Below, piece by piece: positions 22,534 to 34,500 of a DNA stretch of 64,000 nucleotides (the first letter of the stretch is position 1; every line of letters begins with the position of its first letter). The notes below the pieces were generated by a model. The model saw nothing but the letters and a program-made list of their open reading frames with translations, made no database searches and was not told the DNA's origin. Source of the DNA: Glandiceps talaboti (Eukaryota > Hemichordata > Enteropneusta > Spengelidae); assembly GCF_964340395.1 (NCBI RefSeq), contig NC_135555.1, positions 25,486,725 through 25,550,724 on the forward strand, written 5' to 3'. The position numbers and the translations under genes are program-made.

Positions 22534-25500
22534 GTAAATTTTATTTCTTATTTTCTTCTTATGGTTTCACAATATTTCCAATCATTAGGTTATTTTGCAG
22601 AACAAAACATATTCCTCTTTGTACCAAGAAGGTATTCATTTGTGTACAACAGTAAACTACAAGTTGTAAAAAAATAGGGGATTAAATGAGTTGAGTAGGT
22701 TATTAGTAGATAGTACAGTGTTCTCCCCACTATAGAGAAAGCATGGACATTGTAGGTTATTAGTAGATAGTACAGTGTTCTCCCCACTACAGAGAAAGCA
22801 TGGACATTGTAGGTTATTAGTAGATAGTACAGTGTTCTCCCCACTACAGAGAAAGCATGGACATTGTAGGATATTAGTACAGTGTTCTCCCTACTATAGA
22901 GAAAGCATGGATATTGTAGGTTATTAGTACAGTGTTCTCCCTACTATAGAGAAAGCATGGATATTGTAGGTACAAACAGTATCCTTGCCTTCTAGGCTGC
23001 CATGCTTGGCAGTTTTCTACCGTGCTTCAGAAGTGTTCTACCATCCTTGAGCTTTAGTAATCTTTGAATGACAAAATCATAATAAAAATTCACATGAAGG
23101 GAAATGGCTGATCCCCAATGACGAATGTGCGGCATGTATTTATGTGTTAAAAGTTTGTTCTAGTCCAGTCTTGAAGACATGCATATTATACAACTGATCA
23201 CTATGCAAACCACTATGTAAAATAGCCACATCCTTGCAATTAATCCTGCAACCGTCTTCACACAGTAAACAAGTCTATCGAGTTCACAAAATACAGTAAA
23301 CAAGTCTATTGAGTCCACAAAATACAGTAAACAAGTCTATCCAGTCCACAAAATACAGTAAACAAGTCTATCGAGTCCACAAAATACAGTAAACAAGTCT
23401 ATCGAGTTCACAAAATACAGTAATCAACATTAACAGGTCTATCCCACCAAATATACATATATATAGTAATAAACCTGAACTAGTGTATCCTACCAAATAT
23501 ACATATATATAGTAATAAACCTGAACTAGTGTATCCTACCAAATATACAGATATATAGTAATAAACCTGAACTAGTGTATCCCACCAAATATACATATAT
23601 ATAGTAATAAACCTGAACTAGTGTATCCCACCAAATATACATATATATAGTAATAAACCTGAACTAGTGTATCCTACCAAATATACATATATATAGTAAT
23701 AAACCTGAACTAGTGTATCCCACCAAATATACATATATATAGTAATAAACCTGAACTAGTGTATCCCACCAAATATACATATATATAGTAATAAACCTGA
23801 ACTAGTGTATCCTACCAAATATACAGATATATAGTAACAAACCTGAACTAGTGTATCCCACCAAATATACAGATATATAGTAATAAACCTGAACTAGTGT
23901 ATCCTACCAAATATACAGATATATAGTAATAAACCTGAACTAGTGTATCCCACCAAATATACAGATATATAGTAATAAACCTGAACTAGTGTATCCCACC
24001 AAATATACAGATATATAGTAATAAACCTGAACTAGTGTATCCTACCAAATATACAGATATATAGTAATAAACCTGAACTAGTGTATCCTACCAAATATAC
24101 AGATATATAGTAATAAACCTGAACTAGTGTATCCCACCAAATATACAGATATATAGTAATAAACCTGAACTAGTGTATCCTACCAAATATACAGATATAT
24201 AGTAATAAACCTGAACTAGTGTATCCCACCAAATATACAGATATATAGTAATAAACCTGAACTAGTGTATCCTACCAAATATACAGATATATAGTAATAA
24301 ACCTGAACTAGTGTATCCTACCAAATATACATATATATAGTAATAAACCTGAACTAGTGTATCCCACCAAATATACAGATATATAGTAATAAACCTGAAC
24401 TAGTGTATCCTACCAAATATACAGATATATAGTAATAAACCTGAACTAGTGTATCCTACCAAATATACAGATATATAGTAATAAACCTGAACTAGTGTAT
24501 CCTACCAAATATACATATATATAGTAATAAACCTGAACTAGTGTATCCTACCAAATATACAGATATATAGTAATAAACCTGAACTAGTGTATCCTACCAA
24601 ATATACAGATATATAGTAATAAACCTGAACTAGTGTATCCCACCAAATATACAGATATATAGTAATAAACCTGAACTAGTGTATCCCACCAAATATACAG
24701 ATATATAGTAATAAACCTGAACTAGTGTATCCTACCAAATATACAGATATATAGTAATAAACCTGAACTAGTGTATCCTACCAAATATACAGATATATAG
24801 TAACAAACCTGAACTAGTGTATCCCACCAAATATACAGATATATAGTAATAAACCTGAACTAGTGTATCCCACCAAATATACAGATATATAGTAATAAAC
24901 CTGAACTAGTGTATCCCACCAAATATACAGATATATAGTAATAAACCTGAACTAGTGTATCCTACCAAATATACAGATATATAGTAACAAACCTGAACTA
25001 GTGTATCCCACCAAATATACAGATATATAGTAATAAACCTGAACTAGTGTATCCCACCAAATATACAGATATATAGTAATAAACCTGAACTAGTGTATCC
25101 CACCAAATATACATATATATAGTAATAAACCTGAACTAGTGTATCCTACCAAATATACAGATATATAGTAATAAACCTGAACTAGTGTATCCCACCAAAT
25201 ATACAGATAAATAATAATAAACCTGAACTAGTGTATCCCACCAAATATACAGATATATAGTAATAAACCTGAACTAGTGTATCCTACCAAATATACAGAT
25301 ATATAGTAATAAACCTGAACTAGTGTATCCCACCAAATATACATATATATAGTAATAAACCTGAACTAGTGTATCCTACCAAATATACAGATATATAGTA
25401 ATAAACCTGAACTAGTGTATCCCACCAAATATACAGATATATAGTAATAAACCTGAACTAGTGTAGGATGTATGGGATCTATGGCTTCACTTATAATTAT

Positions 25501-28500
25501 GTTCAAATGATATTTTCTAATTCTTAAGGTGTAAATATAACCTGATTAATATTCATAGAAAAAATTCATCACATGTATCAGAGAAGTACTTGTACATGTA
25601 GAAAGTGAAATTGATGATATGCAACTAAAAGTGAGACATAATTTCAAGTATTACATGTACATGTATAATGTAATTAAGTTTTATTCCAAAGACTGTATTA
25701 GTACAAATTGAATACATCTATCATAAAATTATATGTAGTGAAAAAAAACCAAAAATGTTTTCTTTTTGATAATAACTAATTTCTTTCTTTCTATATTTCC
25801 ACCAGTTCCGTCGACCAATTGGAACAACCTTTGAAATTCTCATACCAGTGTTTTTTGTGGCTCTACTTCTTCTTGCCAGGTAATGCCATTTTTTATCTTC
25901 TTGTCAATAGAAACGTTTCAATTACTTTTTAAATTCTTGTTTAATTTGTTAGGTTTTCTGTTTACCAACGAAGATGTCATAAAAAAGCAAGGTACACAAA
26001 AAGGAAAATATACAGAAACCAATATAGGAAACTGCATATTCTACACTAAGATAACAAGATTGAATAATTAAAGTTTCATGTGACATTTTGTCTATTAAAA
26101 ATGAAATGAACCAACATGTCAGGTGACCATGGAGACATCAAAACGTTGGCTCTCACTTGTCTGTTTAGGTGCAGTACTTTTATATGGTTTATCACATTCA
26201 GACTAAATGTAGGTGCAAGAAAGTAATGTTGCTATCTTAAAGTGTAGAATGCAGTTACTGTAACAGTTTCTCATTTGTTTGAACCAGTTAACAATAACCT
26301 GCAACATGCTGTATGTTGTTGTACCACTGTCCAGTAGTAACCTGCAACATTCAGATTTGTTCATGCCAAGTTGATCTATGTCATTTTCAATTTTTTACGA
26401 ATTTTTTCGTCAAAAATGATATTTTAACTTCTTCTCAAATACATTTGTACTACTTGGTCAGATTGCTTTGATATCTTGCATGTATATTAATTATATGTAA
26501 ATTAGATGCATGCTAATTTTGACCTATGCCATATTGGAAATCAGCCCACTCGACTGAAAGTGTATGTAAATAGTTTTCCAAACTTTCAGACTTTTTGTCT
26601 GCAAATGACATAGTTTTCATAGGTGATTAAAGATTTGTGTGACATTTTTGACAAAAGTACGATATTATAAAAAAATGATTTTCTTGGAAAAATTCCGGAA
26701 ATTGCCGAAGTTGTTTATGTATTTCATTACGTCACAACCGGTACGAACTTCAAATATGTCCGATCACATAACATGGGATAGCCATTCTAGTGGAACCATG
26801 TCCCACTATTTAGAAGTCAAAGTTGACAATGACAACAATACATGCAGTACTAGCGATGACGAAGATGATGCGGTAGTGGGGGATGCTTGTATTGTACCAT
26901 TTCTATATGAACCACTACCGAAACCACGACTACAGCCAAACAGCAATCCCCAGCTGCAGACATGCATAATGGTTGTCGACAGACTAAATAATACTGACTG
27001 GTAAGTTATGATAATAAAAAGTATATATTTTAAATTAGCAGATGAAGGAACACATTGGGTCGAAATTTCAAAAGTAGTTGTCCCATTGAGATCGTGACAC
27101 CGTAACAGTAGTACTATTTAGTGGGATTATAATCGACTTACTGACTACCTGACTACACAATGTGTGTACGCTAACATGTGTTTGAACCACAGGCATTTGT
27201 TTCCTGAGTTATGTCTCAGAATGTTTCGATCAGAATGCAAAAAAATGTCGATAATATCATTAATATTGACGTATTTAGCCAACTATATATGAAAGCGGTA
27301 AAATTACACTTGTTTCTGTGATCGCGCAGGTTCACTCACCGCGAAAGAAGACACAAGGTATGAAAGGCGGCCACCATTAGTACCGTACATAAACATGAAC
27401 TTTCAACCGGCCGTTGTAGTGGGCAAACATTTCGAACATTTTACCTTCCGTCCCCATGCACGAGGACACAACATGTTATAATTCATGATCGTTTTTTGTG
27501 AGTTTGAGAGCTGTGCAGTACTAAGACATCATTGAAAACATTTGGAAACTTATCCTCTGTATATTGAAAAGAAGCAAGCTGATTAGAACTTCCAAATCTT
27601 TTGTGAGAAAATCAGTGTAGACTCAATCGTTGACGTCCCCCTCTACCACGCAACGTTCAGGCATGGTTAAAAAAAACATGGACACTGCGATCGTGTTCCG
27701 GCTGTGACGCAATTTTCAATTTTTCGTTATTAATATCGTAGTTTTGTCAAAAATGTCATACAAATCTTTAATCACCCATGAAAACTACATCATTTGCAGG
27801 CAAAAAGTCGGAAAAATTGGAAACCTGTTTACATACATGTACACTTGAAGTAAACAGCCACTTTTCAAAAGACATTGATGGCTCTATAGAATTGTATGCA
27901 TTGTGCACCCTCAATGACAAGTGACCAGTATAAATTTGAATAGTGCACCCCTCTACCCACACTACCTTCTACAGAATGGTAGATTCCAGCAAAGTGTGAT
28001 TCAAGGAAACAAGATGGTGTGCAGATGGAATTGCTGAGGTACTAGGAACGAAAGAAAGGCTTTTAGCCTGAAATGATAGAAGAAGACTTGAATGATGATA
28101 ACTTAGGTTAGATAGGGTTCATAACACTGTAGTTTATTTACAAATCAACTTTTAATATCTATCGATTAGCCCTCTAAATTTGACCCAGGTAGTACATGAT
28201 ACATGATCCTTCAGTGTTCACTACGCAGTACCGGTAGTGTAGTGCACAAGTTAATATTCATGACATGTCTTGTTGCTAGGCATATTTACATTTTTTCTGA
28301 ATGTTTATTCAATTGTCTATTAATCCCTGTTGTTATCTTCGCAATATATGTGATCATTTGGTTGTTGCTATGGGTGTGGTCTTGTTGCTAGGCACATTTG
28401 CACATATTGGAGTCATGATGGGTGAATGGTTAGCGTGACCGGCTTGGAATCTACAGGTTGCAGGTTCGAGCCCTGTCGCTGCCTGCTGTTTGTTTCTGAG

Positions 28501-31500
28501 TGGCTAAAGTCCTTGGGCAAGATTTGAACCACGACTGTGCTTCAGTCAACCCAGCTGTATAATTGGGGACCTGGTAGGATGTAGGTTGCAATGTGAAGGC
28601 TTTAATCCTATGCGCTGAAATGGCTGCAATGGATTGTATGCTCCCCGGGGAGTTGAGGAAGACTAAAGGGCTGTTGTGCCGTTCTGATCCGAGCCAGGGG
28701 TAATAAATTGTAAAGCGCTTTGAGCACGGTGTGGGAAAGCGCTATATAAGAACCCAACATTATTATTATTATTATTATTTGCATACATGCAAATTATGAT
28801 TACAAGTTATGATTACTGAAATATTATAACTGGATAATCATATGCATTCAGCAAATGAACACCTATACCTAGCATGAATCAGCATGTGGGTAAACATTTT
28901 TTAAAAACTGTACAGTTGTGCAACAACACCATTGGCGCTATTTTTTTTATTAGCTGTTGATATTTTTACCTGTTTTCAGATCATCGCATGATGAAATTCG
29001 TACACCTTAAGTTAAGTATTCAAGATGGTTGCCATGGAAATAAAAAACATCAGAATGAACTATAGCAGAGAGTCAACACAAATGATCACATATATTGCGA
29101 AGATAACAACGGGGATTAATAGACAATTGAATAAACATTCAGAAAATATGTAAATATGCCTAGCAACAAGACATGCCCATAGCAACAGCCAAATGATAAT
29201 GTATATTGCAAAGATAATATCATACACAAGTGAACAAAAACATACAAAAATGTATGCAAATATATCTTACAACATGACACTTTCTATTATACTACACAAC
29301 GAATAGACTGGTGTATATTGCCAGAAAAAGGCCACTATCTTATTTCTAGAATTATTATTTTGGGCATATTTGGCCAAAAATGGTGTATTTGGTTAAATTT
29401 GTTAGGAAATTGAAATTGAAATTGCCTCAAAATTATTTAAGATCCTTAGTTCAATTTATTCATAATGAAAATTTTCTGGGGTTAAGGCTGTAAGACACTG
29501 GAATTATTTATAGCCAACCTCAAAAATCCTTTTTTTGTTATTTTTGTGAATTTCCCTGTCATTATTTTTTCTGAGATTTTGTATAATTTTCATAGAATTT
29601 TTGTAAAATGGTGACTATAAAATAAAAATGCAATATTTTTGATCATTCATACTATGTATAGATATTGCTATCGTACTCTGGTTGTTATATATCGGTGACA
29701 TAACATAGCCATACATTGCAATATTGTAACAGTAGGTCTGTTAATACGATTAGTATCAAGGCGTCACTGTACTAAGAAATTGTTACACTATTTGAAAGTT
29801 CGACGTATAGTACGGACCACAGGCATTCAAATCAGTCGGTATGATTTATAAAAAAATTATGTATAGTACATAAATTTCATCATATGAAACCACTAACCAC
29901 TTTATTACTTCACTAAAAACAAAATTGCGTAAGTGGAAGAGCTGAACAACAAAACCACTTCTACACGTTACAAAAACAAAACCACTTCTACACGTTACAA
30001 CAACAAAACCACTTCTACACGTTACAAAAACAAAAACAAAAACAGGAACAACGAAAAAACCCAAAAAAAACAGCGGAGCTATAGGATTTTTTTTTATTTT
30101 TGGTAAATGAAATAATCCAGTTATTCTGGAACTCTTTATCATGTGAATGAATGACACAATATTACAATGGGATACATACATTTTGTTTCACAGTTAAATT
30201 TGATAAGGGATGAGCAAATCTAATTAATAACAATGTAGATGTACCCAAAACAGTATCCTAAGATCGGTACAATGTTTAAATTTAAAATATTGAATAAACT
30301 TTGATTGTCATGAGAAGTACACAGTATTTTGATGCAGCTTGTTTGTGAACTACTTAATATTTACAATAGCACGATTGTCTCATGAAAAATGTTGAGAATA
30401 ACAAGACTAAATTGACATAAGTGTGCACACATCGTCTCTGTTTGCATTGCAATAAGAACAATGGTGAGACGACACAAAACCATTCCACACAATGTATCAT
30501 CCAGCTGTAGCTAGCTATGCTATTACTGGTCGTAAAATTTGAGTTGCGGATTCGTCAGCTGAATTTGAGCATATTCAGTATAAAACAAATTACAAACTAA
30601 ATTAAACCTCTTAGATTTATACTGTTTGATCTAATTATATTCTTGAGTTACTTAAAGCGAAATTTGTAGTAGAAATGTGAAAGAAAAACGCTATTTTATG
30701 TAATGAAATTTGGGCTATGAATTACTGAATACGATCATCACTTATGTCACAAATGTAAACACATTATCGCCATGTGTGATACATCGTGTGATTTCTCTAT
30801 TCAACTTGGGCAGTTAGGAATGTTCCTGTACTTGAGGACCAAAAAGAACTGAACATTCTTTCAGAATATGTTAAACAAACGTCTTTTATCGACAATTAAT
30901 ATAAATGTCAAAACCATATTTCTATTGCCTAACCACGTAATTTTACTTCAACCAATGCTTGGCAATATGGTAGTCCTGCTTCCCACATACATGTATGTTG
31001 GCTTTTCAATACAGTGCAACCATTTCTAACTTACAATGGTCAGTGAATTGCCTTGGTACTCGATACAACAATAAATCTTGCTAGCAGGTCGATAGTTACA
31101 ATGTATAAAAGTTGTAGGTAATGATGATTGCGATTTGTGTGCATCAAAATAAACATGGCGGCTATCAGTCAAATTATTATATGTGTGCGGGAAAAGTCAG
31201 GGGAACAGCCATTGACTCTTGGTTGGTGAGAATTTTGATTCGCCACTGTGGCGAACGACTTTGATTTTCTTTTCGCCATTCGACTTTTGCTTTCACATTT
31301 GCGACTGTGGCGAATGGGTAGCGCGAGCACTGAACCATACATTAGACTGATTTGAGACAGTTTCAGCATATGTGTATATGTACCAGTTTTTAAACAGACA
31401 CTCAAAGAACCTTACATTTTTTGTGACCACACCAAATAATGTAACCATCTTGATGACATATATAGTCAAAGAAAGCTTGATTACATTAATTATTAATCTG

Positions 31501-34500
31501 TCTGAAAGTGTCTGAAAGTTTGTCCATATGGTTGGGCAGGAACGTTAGCTTATTAGAGATGGCAGCACAATGTCACACAAACTCAGTTAGTGAATTTTGT
31601 TGATTTAGGCCAAACCACCCTCCTCTAAATGAGCATTCACAAATATGACATAGACATGTTTACATACATGTATGAGGCCAAAAAAAATGTTTGGTTCTGG
31701 TTACTCAACCCCACCTAGTTTTTTACTGCCAACCCTAAACTTTTTTTGGTCCCCGCTGGACGAAGTCCGGGACGGAGACTTATGGATTGGGTTCCGTGTG
31801 TCCGTCCGTCTGTCCGTCCGTCCATCCAAAGCCATTTCTTGGAGATGCCTGGACCAATTTTTTTAGCTCCGCTGTCAGCGAAAGCTGAAAGCGTAGCTTT
31901 AGGTATAGGTGGGTATTGAGGTATAGAGAGTAGAGTGAATCATAGGTGTCCGTCAAACTTTTATATTTTTACTATCTACTCCGGAAGTGACAGTCGGAAT
32001 TCTTCGATATTTGGTGTGCATGTTCCCTGGGGGGAGGCTATTCAGATTTGTTCATGCCAAGTTGATCTGTGCCATTTTCAATTTTTTATGATTTTTTTTC
32101 ATAAAATGTCATTTTCATCAACTCCTTGAAAACCTCTTATTAGATTGCTTTGATATCTGGCGTGTTGATGCGCAGGGGGTAGCTTACTCAGATTTGTTAA
32201 TTTCAAGTCAGCACATCCTCATTTTTATTTTTTATGATTTTTTTTTTGTAATTTGAAAAAAAAATGAATATGATAATGAGCATAATGACCGACGCCATAT
32301 TGGAAATCAGTCGACGAGACTTTAAGTAAACTGCCACTTTTCAAAAGACACTATTGACGTCAAACAAGCAATGTAATATGTGCTATAGTCATAATTCTAC
32401 GCATTGGGCGACCAAATGACAAGCGTTTGTTCGAAACAGGGTTGTAAACTTCAAATCCAATTCTGCATCCTTCTACATAATCAGCCAGTCCGCAACATCC
32501 TCATTTGCATACTCTATCCTGATTCGACCAGAAGCTGTAGGTGACCTCATTTGACCGAGCGATTTTCCACAGCAAGTATCTTGAGTATCAAAACAGGACG
32601 TTCTTGGTACTCACTAAAATCACACTTCAGACCCACTATAAAAGTGTGATGTTTTCAGATAACATGTAACTTGTGGTTAATTCTATATTGTCGTGCAATT
32701 TGGAATGACAGTGAACCAGAATTCAGACAACTTGCGTAAGGAAGGGCATGCCAGGCATGCGGTTAACGGTTGAAGTTATGGCCGACAGTTCACATGTAAA
32801 GTTAAACGACATGAACGTGTCTTGCCTTTCCAAAATGCAAATATTTGGCAAGTAAAAATAATTAAAATAATTACAACTTTAATTTGGCTTCAGACTTTGC
32901 ATTATGTTTTGCGTATCTTTCCCCGTTTTACATGTAAATCCGAAAAGGTTCTCTCTCATCATGTCATCAGTGTCAGTGATCATACCGCGCGGGGCTGCTT
33001 TGAGTACGAGCGAAGTGAGGCATGTTGAGGTATTTTGTTGAGAATTATAAATATTGCGAAATGTCAAGTACAAGGTTTAAATACAATGGAATGATGAAAA
33101 AAATGGCAGAGTCTGCTGACAGGCGCCGGTCACAAGAAACACTGTGAATTAAAATATCAGACGATGTATGTATTAATCGCCGACAATCCACCCGTATGCA
33201 CGAGGGACTAACCCGGAAGCAAGTCGTTGTCAGCCATACGTTACAGTGGTAACATCGTCCGAGAAATCGCTGCGTTCAGAGTGTCATTATTCACAGAATT
33301 GTTGTTTTCGAGTGAAAACCCGTCTTGAATTGTATAACTCTAACAAATGAAGACATGTCAAGTTATATTTTGAAAGTTGTATCGCTAGTTTGAGACGATT
33401 TTCTCACGTACTATAGTACTATCGAGGCTTACTTGGAAGTAGTAGGACCTTACTCCAGTTCATCGGGAAGTTTAGCCAGTGCGATAATTCTTTCTGGTTT
33501 AGTTTACAACACTTTTGATCACGCAGATTTTGTTGTTGTGATGAAAAGAAATTAAAAAAAAGATCATTTCAACCATTTCGTTGTGTTTTCTTTGTGAAAG
33601 GTAACCGAACATGAACGAGTGTTACCACTGTAACGTATGGCTGAGAATGACTCTCTTCCGGGTACTTGAGATTGTCGCCGTACGGAAACTAAGATGGCGA
33701 TTAATACATTTCTTCCCAATATATATCTACCACAACTAGTACAAGTTGAATGTTGTTGACTTTGTAAATTTGTTAGAAAATTGAAATTCAAATTGCCTCA
33801 AAATTATTTTAGATCCCTAGTTTATTTCATTCATCATTAAAATTTTCCAGGGTTACAGCTGTAAGACACTGGAATTATTTATAGCCAACCTCAAAATCCT
33901 CTTTTTTTCTTTTTCTTGTGTGCATTTCCCAGTCATTTTTTTCTGAGATTTTGTGCAATTTTTCATAACAGTAGATTTTTGTCATAAAATGGTGACTATG
34001 GTATAAAAGTACAATACATTACCAACTTCTGTGTAAAATGTGTTTTATAGTGAGACATCATATGAAACCACTAACCACTTTATTGCATCGCTAAAACAAA
34101 ACTGCATAGTGAAGAGCTGAAGACCTGAACCACTTCTACATGTCACCAAAATAAAAAATTAAATTAAAAAAAAAAACAGCGGAGCTATTCTGACCGATAG
34201 GTCGCTTGTTCAAACTTGGTACAGGGGCAACATACAATGACATACAGAAGTACGTCAATTTGTTTCATGATACGATCCGATATGGCTGCCTGGCAGTCAT
34301 TTTGTTTGCGAATTTTCCATGTCCAAAGCCATAACTCAGACATGCTTGAACAGATCTCATTCAAAGTTTGTATTAGCACAGTGTTCTATGACATACATGT
34401 GCATATCCATTTTCGTCGTGATACAATCAGATATGGCTGATTTTGTTGGCACAGTTTTCATGTCCAAAGCCATACATGTAACTCAGACATGCTTGAACAG

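Noticed and set aside
23436-25465. CRISPR array (regular 46-bp repeats)
   Set aside because: There are no unique spacers; the whole 46-bp unit is repeated head to tail, and the host is a eukaryote.
28428-28473. A functional tRNA gene with A and B boxes
   Set aside because: The boxes are part of a repeated SINE with a non-tRNA body and (ATT)n tail; a foldable acceptor stem is not evident.
29846-30181. 111-codon minus-strand frame with [11 protein letters not shown] repeats
   Set aside because: It is the 27-bp local repeat read in a frame-preserving way inside element A copy 2; copy 1 does not keep the frame.
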